A stretch of 64,000 nt of DNA from Nonomuraea longispora (GCF_004348345.1 NZ_SMJZ01000006.1:26299-90298); one strand, 5' to 3'; positions 18,282 through 27,294 are shown, numbered from the stretch's first letter. Program-made: numbers and translations. Notes: generated from the letters alone by a model not told the origin.

Positions 18282-18371
18282 CCGATGATACGTCGTGGCG
18301 CTATATCGCTGCAATCTATGATTCCGCGGAGTCGTTGGGATGGACACTCAAAACGCCGTAGTCTGACGCTC

Positions 18372-18758
18372 ATGTGGTCACAGCGAAGGGTGGTGGATTA
18401 CGGTCTCGCGAAGAGAGCGGCAGTCCGCTCCCTGCATTCCGGGCGAGCCTCGCGCGGTGACGTCTGTGACGCACAGCCCTACCTCCTTCGCGCGGCCCGC
18501 CACTTCGGCGAGCCGACCGAACGTCTCTGCCCGGTCTGCGAAAGGGAGAACGTCACCAATGTGACTTATGTCTACGGTGAGTGCCTTGGGCGCCATGCCG
18601 GCCAGGCAAAAGTCACATCAGAGCTCATCACCATGGCTCATGATTACGATGAGTTCCGGGTGTACGTTGTCGAGGTCTGCCAAGGTTGTTCCTGGAACCA
18701 CTTGACGGTTTCGTACGTACTCGGGAACGGACCGCCTGACCTCGTCGGCCAAGCGTGA
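18372..18758 (+). CDS. DUF5318 family protein with four-cysteine zinc site
   Basis: A 128-residue protein, counterpart of M. tuberculosis Rv0049. It has CPVCERENVTNVTYVYGECLG and a later VCQGCSWNH, giving two CxxC pairs suited to one structural zinc. Function is unknown; the gene is conserved just upstream of the class A PBP gene throughout actinobacteria, so a link to cell-wall growth is inferred. The ATG at 18372 begins MWSQRRVVDYGLAKRA, the conserved family start. It is transcribed divergently from padR. Confidence 0.85.
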   Translation: MWSQRRVVDYGLAKRAAVRSLHSGRASRGDVCDAQPYLLRAARHFGEPTERLCPVCERENVTNVTYVYGECLGRHAGQAKVTSELITMAHDYDEFRVYVVEVCQGCSWNHLTVSYVLGNGPPDLVGQA

Positions 18759-18825
18759 AGACCGAGGGCGGCGAGGAGCCTCACGCCCAACCGCCGTTTC
18801 AGTTCCGACGACGTTGCGAGGACGT

Positions 18826-21453
18826 GTGAGTAACAGCATGAATGAGGGATCGGCGCGCCAAGGCAGGCGCCGTCGCTCCAGCTCATCCCGTTCTGTGCCC
18901 CAAGGTTCCTCTCGCCAGACCGGCGGATCCGGCTGGGGCGAGGCGCCGGAGCCCCGACGTGCCGAAGCGGCGTACGAGCAGACCGGGGCCATGGCCGCAC
19001 AGCCGTACGACGAGCCTCCCAGACGCGCCGACCCGGCGGATGAGCGCGGCGACCAGCCGCCGCCGCGCTCTCGTTCGCGCTCGGAGTCGCGCACGCTCAG
19101 TAACCAGGAGACGATGGCCAGCGACATGCCGCGGCGCTCGCGCAGAAGAGGCCAGGGCGGGCCGCCAGGTCCCCCGGAGCCACCTGTGAAGAAGGGCGGC
19201 GGCGGTGGCCGCCGTGGCTGGCGCAGGTTCGTGCCGAGCTGGAAGATCGTCGTCGCCGGCGTCGTGGTGCTCACGGCGGGCATGTTCGGCATGATCATGG
19301 TGGCGTACGCCAACGTGCCGGTGCCGACGACCGTGCAGGCCGAGGCGACCGCGCAGCAGAGCACCATCTACTACAACGACGGCAAGACCGAGATCGCCAG
19401 GCTCGGCATGCCGCGCAAGAGCGTCGAGATCAACCAGATGGCCGACAGTGTCAAGGACGCCGCGATCGCCATCGAGAACGACACGTTCTACGAGGACTCC
19501 GGCATCTCCTTCTCCGGCATGGCCCGTTCGGTGTGGATGACCGCGACCGGGCAGCAGCTGCAGGGCGCCTCGACCATCACCCAGCAGATGGCCCGCGGTT
19601 ACTACGACGGCCTCAGCCAGGAAGTGTCCATCGAACGTAAGATCAAGGAGATCTTCGTCGCGGTCAAGCTCGACGACACGCTGACCAAGGACGAGATCCT
19701 GCGCAACTACCTCAACACCGTCAACTTCGGCCGCGCGTACGGCGTGGAGGCCGCCGCGCAGGCCTACTTCGGCAAGAGGATGACCGCCGCTAAGTTGTCC
19801 CCCGAGCAGGGCGCCTACCTCGCCGCGCGGATCCAGCAGCCGGCCTGGGAGCCCGACGCCCCAGGGCTGAAATATCGTTTCAACCAGACCGTCAAGAGGA
19901 TGGCCGAGCTCTGGCCCGAGAAATACGGCCAGCTCCCGCAGCCCGCGAAGTTCCCCAAGACGCGGAAAACCACCACCAGCAACTCCCTGGGCGGTGACCG
20001 GGGCTACATGGTCAAGCAGGTGCTCAACGAGCTGGAGTCGCGCGGCCTGACCCGCGACGAGGTCGAGAGCGGCGGCTACAAGATCGTCTCCACCTTCGAC
20101 AGGAAACTGATGAAGGCCGCCCGGCAGGCGATGAAGACCACGATGCAGGGCATGTCGAAGGAGTTCCACGGCGGCCTGGCCGCGGTCAACCCGAAGAACG
20201 GCCGCGTCCTCGCCTTCTACGGCGGCGACAACTACATCAACGACCCGTGGAACGAAGCCTTCGAGTCGAAGAAGCAGGCCGCGTCGGCGTTCAAGCCGTA
20301 CGTGCTGGCCGCCTGGCTGCAGGCCGGCTACTCGCTCAGCAGCTACGTGCCGGGCAACGAGACCGTGCCGAAGGAGCTCCCCGGCCAGCAGAAGGGCGGC
20401 ATCACCAACAGCCACAACGTCGGCAGGGCCGTCGACGTGGTCAAGGCGACGGCCCAGTCGGTCAACACCGCCTTCGTCTCCATGGCGTTCGCGCTGCCCA
20501 ACCGGCTCGACGACGTGAAGAACCTCGTCGTGGCGGCCGGGTTCAACGAACAGGACATGACCAAGGACATCCAGGAGCACCACTACCAGTTCGCCATCGG
20601 CAGCGCCCCGGTGACGCCGGTCGAGCAGGCCGCCGGCTACTCCATCTTCGCCAACGCCGGGAAATACACCCGCTACCACGTCGTGCAGAAGGTCGAGCAG
20701 AACGGCCAGGTCGCCTACCCGGAGCAGCAGCTCTCCAAGTCGGTCATCGACCCCGGCGTGGCCGCCGACTCCACCGTCGCCATGGCGCAGGTGCTGCGCA
20801 ACGGCACCGCGGCGGGCAAGGGCCTCGGCAACCGGCCGGCCGCCGGCAAGACCGGCACCAACAACGACGAGAACGGCGCCTGGTTCGTCGGCTACACGCC
20901 GCAGATCTCCACCGCCGTCGGATTCTACCGCGAGCAGTGCAGGACAGAAAACGGCAAGGTCGTCCCGCCGCTCCACTCCAACTGCCCCATCACGCCCAAG
21001 GGCAAGGCGAGCAAGAAGTACAACCTCAACAACCCGTACACCAGGCCGTTCGAAGTGTCCCTGGGCTTCGAGGGCGCGGGCCCGCCCACGATCGCCTGGC
21101 AGCGGTTCATGCTGGCCGCGCACGAGGGCAAGCCGGTCGAGCAGTTCCCCGAGAGGGCGGAGATCGGCACGCCGGAGAACATCGTGCCCAGCCCGAGCCC
21201 CACGCCGACGAAGACGCCGGAGAACCCGTTCGACGACGGCGAGAACCCCTTCGACGACGAGACCGGCGACGACCCCGACTGCCTCATCGGCTGTGACGGC
21301 GACACCGGCGACGAGCCCACCACCGACGATCCGCCGCCGGCCGACGACGGGTTCCCCGAGGCCGACGACCCGGACGTCGCGGGCGGCGAGACCGGGACCG
21401 ACACGCGAGCCGGAGGGCCCGGGCCGGTCAACGGCAGGCTCGAGGACCAATGA
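18826..21453 (+). CDS. Class A penicillin-binding protein (transglycosylase/transpeptidase), PonA-like
   Basis: An 875-residue bifunctional enzyme that polymerises and cross-links peptidoglycan outside the membrane. A long disordered cytoplasmic N-terminus (~140 residues, Arg/Ser/Pro-rich), one transmembrane helix (WKIVVAGVVVLTAGMFGMIMVAYA), a GT51 transglycosylase domain with catalytic Glu217 (AIENDTFYEDSG) and QQLQGASTITQQMAR, then a transpeptidase domain with Ser487 in SAFK, S545-V-N and K675-T-G. The nucleophile tetrad reads SAFK where STFK is usual. The C-terminus is an acidic, Pro/Asp-rich tail. GTG start after GAGG. The equivalent in M. tuberculosis is ponA1 (Rv0050). Confidence 0.92.
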   Translation: MSNSMNEGSARQGRRRRSSSSRSVPQGSSRQTGGSGWGEAPEPRRAEAAYEQTGAMAAQPYDEPPRRADPADERGDQPPPRSRSRSESRTLSNQETMASDMPRRSRRRGQGGPPGPPEPPVKKGGGGGRRGWRRFVPSWKIVVAGVVVLTAGMFGMIMVAYANVPVPTTVQAEATAQQSTIYYNDGKTEIARLGMPRKSVEINQMADSVKDAAIAIENDTFYEDSGISFSGMARSVWMTATGQQLQGASTITQQMARGYYDGLSQEVSIERKIKEIFVAVKLDDTLTKDEILRNYLNTVNFGRAYGVEAAAQAYFGKRMTAAKLSPEQGAYLAARIQQPAWEPDAPGLKYRFNQTVKRMAELWPEKYGQLPQPAKFPKTRKTTTSNSLGGDRGYMVKQVLNELESRGLTRDEVESGGYKIVSTFDRKLMKAARQAMKTTMQGMSKEFHGGLAAVNPKNGRVLAFYGGDNYINDPWNEAFESKKQAASAFKPYVLAAWLQAGYSLSSYVPGNETVPKELPGQQKGGITNSHNVGRAVDVVKATAQSVNTAFVSMAFALPNRLDDVKNLVVAAGFNEQDMTKDIQEHHYQFAIGSAPVTPVEQAAGYSIFANAGKYTRYHVVQKVEQNGQVAYPEQQLSKSVIDPGVAADSTVAMAQVLRNGTAAGKGLGNRPAAGKTGTNNDENGAWFVGYTPQISTAVGFYREQCRTENGKVVPPLHSNCPITPKGKASKKYNLNNPYTRPFEVSLGFEGAGPPTIAWQRFMLAAHEGKPVEQFPERAEIGTPENIVPSPSPTPTKTPENPFDDGENPFDDETGDDPDCLIGCDGDTGDEPTTDDPPPADDGFPEADDPDVAGGETGTDTRAGGPGPVNGRLEDQ

Positions 21454-22772
21454 CGACCACGGAGGTGCGCGTGCCGCTGGCGGCGCGCGCCATTCCGTTC
21501 CTCCCCTTGGGGCTGTTCGCGGCTCTGGGGGCGTCCCTCGCATACGTCGTGCGGCTGCCGTGCCGCACCGGCGGCTGGAACGACCAGATCTCGACGTACA
21601 CCAACTTCTGCTACACCGACATCTACCCGCTCTACTTCGACAGGCAGCTGGCCACCGAGAACCCCTACTTCGCCGCGGTGCCGTTCGACAAGCAGGTCGA
21701 ATACCCGGTGGTGCTGGGCGAGGTCATGCAGGTGTTCAGCTGGATCGCCCGGTGGCTGGAGCCCGACCAGGTCGCGCAGGCGGTCAGGTTCTACGACCTG
21801 ACGGTCATCCTGCTCGGCCTGTCCCTCGTGGCCGGCGTGCTGCTGATGGCCGCGGTGGCCGGGCCCACGCGTCGGTGGGACGCGCTCTGGTACGCCGTCG
21901 CGCCCGCCGTGGTGCTGGCCGCGTACATCAACTGGGACCTCATCGCCGGCGCGTTGTCCATGGGCATGCTGCTGGCCTGGGCGCGCAAGCGGCAGGTGCT
22001 GGCCGGGGTGCTGCTCGGGCTGGCGATCGCCACGAAGTTCTATCCGCTGATGTTCGTGGGCGCGTTGTTCCTGCTCACCTGGCGTACGGCGCGATGGCGG
22101 CCGTTCCTGGTCACCATGGGCTCGGCCGCCGGCGCGTGGCTCGTGGTCAACGTGCCGTTCATGGTCTTCGCGTGGGACGGCTGGCGTCGCTTCTACGTTT
22201 TCTCCCAGGAGCGCGGCGTCGACTGGGGCTCGCCGTGGTTGTTCTTCCAGAACAAGGGCTGGCCGGTCCTGGGTGAGGCCGACGTGAGCACGCTCGGCAT
22301 GGCCTCGCTGGCCGTCCTGTGCTTCGGCATCGCCGTGCTCACGCTGGCCGCGCCGCGCAGGCCGAGGCTCGCGCAGATCTGCTTCCTGGCGCTGGCCGCG
22401 TTCATGATGACGAATAAGGTGTGGTCGCCGCAGTTCGTGCTCTGGCTGGTGCCGTTCGCCGTGCTGGCCAGGCCCAACTGGAAGCCGCTGGCGCTGTGGC
22501 AGCTCGCGGAGGTGTGGTATTTCGTCGCCATCTGGCTCTACCTGCTCGCGCAGCCGCCGCTCAGCAGGGACGACCTGGGCATCGGCGACGACACATACTT
22601 CACCGCCGTCTGGGGGCGGGTCATCACGATCGGCATCATGATGGCGTTCGTGGTGCGCGACATCCTGCGCCCCGGCAAGGACGTCGTGCGGCAGGCCGGG
22701 ATCGACGACCAGGCGGGCGGCGTGTTCGCCGACGCGCGTGACCGCTTCACCCTGGCCTCCCTCACGCGATGA
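21450..22772 (+). CDS. Polytopic membrane glycosyltransferase, GT87 type
   Basis: A 440-residue protein with about 10 hydrophobic helices, like Rv0051 in the same genomic position. It has the early extracytoplasmic loop with YTDIYPLYFDR and a conserved acidic pair region (VEYPVVLGEV), and NKVWSPQFVLWLVP near the C-terminus, a GT-C/GT87 signature. Such enzymes use polyprenyl-phosphate mannose to glycosylate lipids or polymers on the outer face of the membrane. The start ATG overlaps the PBP stop (ATGA), and its own stop overlaps the next gene the same way. Confidence 0.82.
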   Translation: MTTTEVRVPLAARAIPFLPLGLFAALGASLAYVVRLPCRTGGWNDQISTYTNFCYTDIYPLYFDRQLATENPYFAAVPFDKQVEYPVVLGEVMQVFSWIARWLEPDQVAQAVRFYDLTVILLGLSLVAGVLLMAAVAGPTRRWDALWYAVAPAVVLAAYINWDLIAGALSMGMLLAWARKRQVLAGVLLGLAIATKFYPLMFVGALFLLTWRTARWRPFLVTMGSAAGAWLVVNVPFMVFAWDGWRRFYVFSQERGVDWGSPWLFFQNKGWPVLGEADVSTLGMASLAVLCFGIAVLTLAAPRRPRLAQICFLALAAFMMTNKVWSPQFVLWLVPFAVLARPNWKPLALWQLAEVWYFVAIWLYLLAQPPLSRDDLGIGDDTYFTAVWGRVITIGIMMAFVVRDILRPGKDVVRQAGIDDQAGGVFADARDRFTLASLTR

Positions 22773-23833
22773 TCACGCGCTCGTCCGGCCGGGACGCGCT
22801 GCTGCTCTGGTGCGGCTCGCGGGCGGGGCTGCTGCTGGCGACCGTGCTCGGCGTGGCGCTGGGCGAATATCTGGACAAGTGGCGCAAGTGGGATGCCACG
22901 CTGTTCATCACGATCGCCCAGTACGGCTACGACGGCGAGCCCGGCAGACCGGTGGACGAGGGGCTGCCCGCGTTCTTCCCCGGCCTGCCCGCGGCGCTGC
23001 GCATGGTTTACCTGGTCGTACCCGACTGGGCGGCGGCCGGACTGCTGGTCTCGCTGGCCGCCGGGGCGGTCGCCATGATGGCGCTGGCCCGGCTGACCGA
23101 GTTCGAGGGCGCCTCCGGCTGGATGGCGGTGCTGGCGCTGCTGCTCTTCCCGATGGCGGTGTTCCTGGCCGCGGGCTACAGCGAGTCGCTCTTCCTGGCC
23201 TTCGCCATCCCCGCGTGGCTGGCCGCCAGGCAGGGGCGCTGGCCGGCGGCCGCGCTGCTGGCCGCGGGCGCCTCCTGCGTGCGGATCACCGGGTTGTTCC
23301 TGGCGGTCGCGCTCGTCGTGGAGTTCGGCGCGAGGAGGGAGTCGCCGCACCGGGCCGGGTGGCTGGTGGTGCCGTTCGCCCCGCTGGTGGCGTACTCGTC
23401 GTACCACTACAGCAGGACGGGCGACTGGCTGGCCTGGAAGCACGCGCAGGAGGCCGGCTGGGGGCGCGACTTCGTGTGGCCGTGGGAGGCGTGGCAGACG
23501 ACCTGGCACTCCGCGATGGGCGCCGACGACTTCGCGGTGGCCTTCAGGATGGAGATCGTGGGGGCCGTGGTGGCCGTGGCCGCGCTGGTCTGGCTGGCCG
23601 TGCTGCGCCGGTGGAGCGAGCTCGTCTACACGGGGGCGCAGGCGGCGGCGCTGATGACGTCGGCGTACTACCTGTCGATCCCGCGCTCGCTGCTGCTGTG
23701 GTTTCCGGTGTGGGTGCTGGTCGCCAAGGTCATGACCAGGAAGGCGTGGGTGCTGGCGCTCTATGCCCTGATCTCGGGGCCGCTCATGCTGGTCAACACC
23801 GCCCGCTTCCTCGACGGCGCGTGGGCGGGCTGA
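22769..23833 (+). CDS. Mannosyltransferase, PIG-V family-like
   Basis: A 354-residue polytopic membrane protein. It has the PIG-V-type N-terminal WDATLFITIAQYGYDGEP and FFPGLPAALR, with the acidic residue of a GT-C catalytic loop, then ESLFLAFAIPAWLAA and an RSLLLWFPVW segment near the C-terminus. It should transfer mannose from a polyprenyl carrier outside the cytoplasm, but the acceptor is unknown. The start overlaps the upstream GT87 gene (ATGA), making a PBP-GT87-PIG-V operon, so a joint role in envelope glycan assembly is likely (inference). Confidence 0.8.
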   Translation: MITRSSGRDALLLWCGSRAGLLLATVLGVALGEYLDKWRKWDATLFITIAQYGYDGEPGRPVDEGLPAFFPGLPAALRMVYLVVPDWAAAGLLVSLAAGAVAMMALARLTEFEGASGWMAVLALLLFPMAVFLAAGYSESLFLAFAIPAWLAARQGRWPAAALLAAGASCVRITGLFLAVALVVEFGARRESPHRAGWLVVPFAPLVAYSSYHYSRTGDWLAWKHAQEAGWGRDFVWPWEAWQTTWHSAMGADDFAVAFRMEIVGAVVAVAALVWLAVLRRWSELVYTGAQAAALMTSAYYLSIPRSLLLWFPVWVLVAKVMTRKAWVLALYALISGPLMLVNTARFLDGAWAG

Positions 23834-23905
23834 GTCGCGGGCGTGGGCGGGTCGATCGGGGGATGATCTCTCTACCCCCTTTCTTTCCTCGGTAATCCAG
23901 GGAAG

Positions 23906-23914
23906 TTATCCACA
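23906..23914 (+). promoter_or_regulatory. Isolated DnaA box
   Basis: Exact TTATCCACA in the 96-bp gap between two convergent genes, so it is not in a promoter. Could serve to titrate DnaA, or occur by chance. Confidence 0.45.
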
Positions 23915-23929
23915 GCCTGTGTGTATTCG

Positions 23930-24673
23930 CTAGAGGTTCTTCCTCAGGAAGGCAATGTCGTCGGCCTGGCCCTCGGCCGGCGTCTCCACCACGACCGGCG
24001 CACCGGCCGCCCGGCAGACCGCCAGGATCAGCTCGGGGTCGATCGTTCCCTTGCCCAGGTTGGCGTGGCGGTCGGCGCCCGAGTCGAAGGCGTCGCGGGA
24101 GTCGTTGCAGTGCACCAGGTCGATCCGGCCGGTGATGGCCTTGACCCGGTCGACCAGGTCGACCAGCTCTTCGCCTCCCGCGTGCGCGTGGCAGGTGTCG
24201 AGGCAGAAACCCACGTCGAACCCGTCGAGCGCCTCCCACAGCCGGGCGATGCGCTCAAGCTTGCGGGCCATCGCGTTGCCGCCGCCCGCGGTGTTCTCGA
24301 TCAGCACGGGGATGGGGCACTCCATGCGCTCGAACACCTTGCGCCAGTTGTCGAACCCGGTCTGCGGGTCGTCGTCCTTGCCGACGTGACCGCCGTGCAC
24401 GATCAGGCCCTTGGCCCCGAGGCCGGCGGCCGCCGTCAGGTGCTGCTGCAGCAGCTTGCGGCTCGGGATCCTGATGCGGTTGTTGGTGGTGGCCACGTTG
24501 ACGAGGTAGGGGGCGTGGATGTAGATGTCGACGCCCTCCACAGGTTCGGCGGGCAGCACGGGCTTCTTGTAGCCCTGGGGATCGCCGAGGAAGAACTGCA
24601 CCACCTCGGCCCCCACCTCCTCGGCGTGAGCGGCCGGGTCGTCCTGGTCGACGTGAGCTCCGATGCGCACCAT
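23930..24673 (-). CDS. nfo: Deoxyribonuclease IV (AP endonuclease, family 2)
   Basis: A 247-residue TIM-barrel enzyme that cleaves DNA 5' of abasic sites. Zinc-binding residues can be followed along the chain: IGAHVDQ (His), YIHAPYLVNVA, LIVHGGHVG, VLIENTAG (Glu), LDTCHAHAGG, LVHCNDSRDAFDSGADRHANLGKG, and VVVETP (Glu). It is slightly shorter than E. coli Nfo but in the range of actinobacterial members. ATG start at 24671-24673. It is convergent with the glycosyltransferase gene. Confidence 0.88.
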   Translation of the reverse strand: MVRIGAHVDQDDPAAHAEEVGAEVVQFFLGDPQGYKKPVLPAEPVEGVDIYIHAPYLVNVATTNNRIRIPSRKLLQQHLTAAAGLGAKGLIVHGGHVGKDDDPQTGFDNWRKVFERMECPIPVLIENTAGGGNAMARKLERIARLWEALDGFDVGFCLDTCHAHAGGEELVDLVDRVKAITGRIDLVHCNDSRDAFDSGADRHANLGKGTIDPELILAVCRAAGAPVVVETPAEGQADDIAFLRKNL

Positions 24674-24745
24674 GTCACCGAGCTTATCCGTTTGGCCGGG
24701 GCACGCCGGGGAAGTCGCCAGGCACCCCCGACCCGAGGAGAAACC

Positions 24746-24925
24746 ATGAGCCGCTGGCGCTTACGAGCGCTGATCATCGTGATCTACGTGGTCATCGGCA
24801 TCTACGTCGCGTGGGTTCACGACTACATCACGCCAGGACTCCTCAGGGACCTCGCCGAGGCGCTGCTCTCCGTCTTCCTCTGGTTCCTCGTGCTGCTCGG
24901 GATAGACCTGCACGTCAGCGGATGA
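24746..24925 (+). CDS. Small membrane protein of unknown function (59 aa)
   Basis: A short gene with a good ribosome binding site (GAGGAG, 5 nt before the ATG). The product has two hydrophobic stretches, ALIIVIYVVIGIYVAWV and LLSVFLWFLVLLGIDL, separated by a short polar loop with HDYITPG; probably a two-helix membrane protein. Codon third positions are strongly GC-biased, which supports coding. No family is recognised. It is divergent from nfo. Confidence 0.72.
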   Translation: MSRWRLRALIIVIYVVIGIYVAWVHDYITPGLLRDLAEALLSVFLWFLVLLGIDLHVSG

Positions 24926-24970
24926 GCTCCGTACGGGCTCGGCGCCAGGCGCGTACGCCGGGGTCCTCGC

Positions 24971-25297
24971 TCACGGATGGGGAAGGAAACCGCCGTGCGC
25001 GATGCCCAGTGCGGCGCCGATGAACGCCCCCACGAGACCGACGACGTTGAGCGTGCGCTGCGGCGTGGTCGCCGAGATGTACTGGGAGTAGAGACCGACG
25101 CCGAACCCCAGCGTTCCGACCCAGGACGCGATCATGTGCGCGGAGTCCCAGAACGTCGCGACGAACGCCACCACACCGCACACCAGCGTGACGACGGCCA
25201 GTGTGTTCTCCACTGGGTGCGAACGTCCGTCGGTGTTGAGCCTGAGACGGAACCGCTCCTGTTCGGAGGGCTGAAGCACGTGCGGCACAACCACCAC
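24971..25297 (-). CDS. Small integral membrane protein, unknown function
   Basis: About 108 residues with a polar N-terminus (QPSEQERFRLRLNTDGRSH) and three hydrophobic segments (TLAVVTLVCGVVAFVATFW, MIASWVGTLGFGVGLYS, TLNVVGLVGAFIGAALGIA). No known catalytic motif. Several GTG codons are clustered at the start (25297, 25294, 25288), so the first residues are uncertain; a purine-rich GAGGGGG precedes them. It sits between the small membrane protein gene and rpsF, convergent with the former and divergent from the latter. Confidence 0.72.
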   Translation of the reverse strand: MVVVPHVLQPSEQERFRLRLNTDGRSHPVENTLAVVTLVCGVVAFVATFWDSAHMIASWVGTLGFGVGLYSQYISATTPQRTLNVVGLVGAFIGAALGIAHGGFLPHP

Positions 25298-25383
25298 CCC
25301 CTCGCTTTCCTAAAGGCTTTCCCACCTTGTCGAGGCTGGTAACCTTGGGCACGCTGCGTTGTGATGGTTGATCCATCGGTCCG

Positions 25384-25401
25384 GGCGCCGAAAGGGGCGC
25401 C
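25384..25401 (+). promoter_or_regulatory. Hairpin in the rpsF leader
   Basis: GGCGCC (25384-25389) and GGCGCC (25396-25401) can form a stem with loop GAAAGG about 80 nt before the rpsF start. Leader RNAs of rpsF operons in many bacteria bind the S6:S18 complex for autoregulation; whether this hairpin carries the required CCG bulge is unclear. Confidence 0.35.
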
Positions 25402-25478
25402 AGGGCTCAGACGTCAGCGTCCTCCTGTCACGGCAGAGTGTCGTGACCGCAAGAGTCCAGAGGAGGTTGGAGTCCCGC

Positions 25479-25769
25479 ATGCGTCGTTACGAAGTAATGG
25501 TCATTCTGGACCCTTCGCTCGATGAGCGCACCGTCGCGCCGTCCCTCGACCAGTTCCTCACCGTGGTCCGCAACGACGGCGGCACCGTGGAGAAGGTCGA
25601 CGTCTGGGGCCGTCGCCGTCTCGCCTACGACATCGACAAGAAGTCCGAAGGCATCTACGCCGTCATCGACCTGGCCGCGGAGCCCGCGACGGTCAAGGAG
25701 CTCGACCGGCAGATGAACCTCAACGAGGGCATCCTCCGCACCAAGGTCCTGCGTCCGGACGTGCACTGA
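25479..25769 (+). CDS. rpsF: 30S ribosomal protein S6
   Basis: A 96-residue S6 protein with the family start [17 protein letters not shown], the central [16 protein letters not shown] and the [10 protein letters not shown] strand. S6 binds S18 on the platform of the 30S subunit. ATG start chosen at the conserved N-terminus; GGAG lies 6 nt upstream. First gene of the rpsF-ssb-rpsR-rplI operon, which ends at a terminator at 27193-27223. Confidence 0.96.
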   Translation: MRRYEVMVILDPSLDERTVAPSLDQFLTVVRNDGGTVEKVDVWGRRRLAYDIDKKSEGIYAVIDLAAEPATVKELDRQMNLNEGILRTKVLRPDVH

Positions 25770-25857
25770 GCAAGCTCGTTGCCCGGAATTCTGTCGGGCG
25801 GCGACCGTAGTCTGAGCGAAACCCAAGCGAAGGCGTGCAGGAAGGCGAGCGCTAGCC

Positions 25858-26412
25858 ATGGCAGCAGGCGACACCGTAATCACCCTTGTCGGCAACCTTG
25901 TCGACGACCCGGAGCTGCGCTTCACCCCCACGGGGCAAGCGGTGGCTCGATTCCGCATCGCATCCACTCCGCGGTATATGGACCGCCAGACCAACGAGTG
26001 GAAAGACGGCGAGAGCCTCTTCCTGACCTGCAACGTGTGGCGGCAGGCGGCGGAGAACGCCGCCGAGAGCCTCCAGCGCGGCATGCGGGTCATCGTTCAG
26101 GGGCGGCTCAAGCAGCGGTCCTACGAGACCAAGGAAGGCGAGAAGCGCACGGTCTACGAGGTCGAGGTCGACGAGGTCGGCCCGTCCCTGCGCAACGCCA
26201 CCGCCAAGGTCAACCGCACCTCCCGCCAGGGTGGTGGCGGCGGCTTCGGCGGCCCGGCCGACGACCCGTGGGCCTCCGCGACGCCCGCCCCGCCCCAGGG
26301 CGGCGGTGGTGGCGGCTTCGGCGGTGGAGGCGGCGGCCAGCAGGGCGGCCAGCAGGGCGGCGGCGGCTTCGGCGGCGGCGGCAACGACTTCAGCGACGAA
26401 CCGCCTTTCTAA
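25858..26412 (+). CDS. ssb: Single-stranded DNA-binding protein
   Basis: A 184-residue SSB. N-terminal OB fold (~1-115): [50 protein letters not shown]. The C-terminal half is a flexible Gly/Gln-rich linker ending in the acidic tip DFSDEPPF that recruits replication and repair proteins. The essential SSB of the ribosomal-protein operon position in actinomycetes. The glycine-rich linker is encoded by a GGC/GGT-rich run (26230-26390) with internal near-repeats. Confidence 0.95.
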   Translation: MAAGDTVITLVGNLVDDPELRFTPTGQAVARFRIASTPRYMDRQTNEWKDGESLFLTCNVWRQAAENAAESLQRGMRVIVQGRLKQRSYETKEGEKRTVYEVEVDEVGPSLRNATAKVNRTSRQGGGGGFGGPADDPWASATPAPPQGGGGGGFGGGGGGQQGGQQGGGGFGGGGNDFSDEPPF

Positions 26413-26484
26413 CACGTGAAGATCCGCGCAAGCGGATGACTGTCCATTCCCGCCCTGGTGCGGGGCTCTGAGAGGAGCACCACG

Positions 26485-26721
26485 ATGGCCAAGCCGGCAC
26501 TGCGCAAGCCCAAGAAGAAGGTTTGCCTGTTCTGCCACGACAAGATCTCCTACGTCGACTACAAGGACACGGCGCTGCTGCGGAAGTTCATCTCCGACCG
26601 CGGCAAGATCCGTGCCCGCCGGGTGACGGGCAACTGCACCCAGCACCAGCGCGACGTGGCGACCGCGATCAAGAACGCCCGTGAGGTGGCCCTGCTGCCT
26701 TACACGAGCACGGCGCGCTAA
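26485..26721 (+). CDS. rpsR: 30S ribosomal protein S18, zinc-binding (C+) form
   Basis: A 78-residue S18. It has [22 protein letters not shown], the conserved C-terminal signature, and a CLFC pair near the N-terminus. CxxC plus the later C-x-x-H makes this the zinc-ribbon type, as opposed to the zinc-free paralogue that many actinomycetes express during zinc starvation. ATG after GAGGAG. It lies 72 bp after ssb and 14 bp before rplI. Confidence 0.95.
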   Translation: MAKPALRKPKKKVCLFCHDKISYVDYKDTALLRKFISDRGKIRARRVTGNCTQHQRDVATAIKNAREVALLPYTSTAR

Positions 26722-26735
26722 GGAGGCATGTCGAC

Positions 26736-27182
26736 ATGAAGCTCATCCTCACCAACGAGGTCTCCGGCCTCGGCACCCCTGGCGACGTCGTCGAGGTGAA
26801 GGACGGCTACGGCCGCAACTACCTCATCCCGCGCGGCTACGCCATGCGCTGGACGCGCGGCGCCGAGAAGCAGATCGAGACCATCAGGAAGGCCCGCGAC
26901 GCTCGCGAGATCCGCGACCTCGGCACCGCCAAGGAGGTCGCCGGCCAGCTCGGCGCCCTGCGTGTGCGCCTGGCCACCCGCGCCGGCGAGTCCGGCCGGC
27001 TGTTCGGCTCGATCACCACGGGCGACATCGCCGACGCCGTCAAGGCCGCCGGCGGCCCGATCATCGACCGCCGCCGCATCGAGATCGTCAACCCGATCAA
27101 GAGCGTCGGCTCCCACAAGGTCACCGTCAAGCTGCACCCTGAGGTGTCCGCTGCGATCGACGTCGAGGTCGTCGCAGGCTGA
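26736..27182 (+). CDS. rplI: 50S ribosomal protein L9
   Basis: A 148-residue L9 with the canonical N-terminal domain ([38 protein letters not shown]), the long connecting helix, and the C-terminal domain ([25 protein letters not shown]). ATG start after AAGGAGG. Last gene of the operon, followed directly by a strong terminator. Confidence 0.96.
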   Translation: MKLILTNEVSGLGTPGDVVEVKDGYGRNYLIPRGYAMRWTRGAEKQIETIRKARDAREIRDLGTAKEVAGQLGALRVRLATRAGESGRLFGSITTGDIADAVKAAGGPIIDRRRIEIVNPIKSVGSHKVTVKLHPEVSAAIDVEVVAG

Positions 27183-27192
27183 CCTGTGCGAG

Positions 27193-27223
27193 AAAAGCCC
27201 CCGCCTCGTGCGGGGGCTTTTTT
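27193..27223 (+). terminator. Rho-independent terminator of the rpsF-ssb-rpsR-rplI operon
   Basis: AAAAGCCCCCGC (27193-27204) pairs with GCGGGGGCTTTT (27210-27221), loop CTCGT, followed by more T residues. A classical stem with a U-tract, 10 bp past the rplI stop. Confidence 0.95.
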
Positions 27224-27294
27224 CTGTCTCCGCGTGCGGCGTGCTGTCTCCGTCTGTTGCGCTGACTCTTCTGTGTGCTGAGCAGGCTCGCCCT

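Noticed and set aside
18883..21543. 886-codon antisense frame covering the PBP gene
   Set aside because: Low-complexity Leu/Gly/Val/Arg product and an exact antisense of a gene with full GT51 and transpeptidase motifs.
26230..26395. GGC/GGT-rich run in ssb as a possible repeat element
   Set aside because: It encodes the expected Gly-rich linker of actinobacterial SSB; no independent element.
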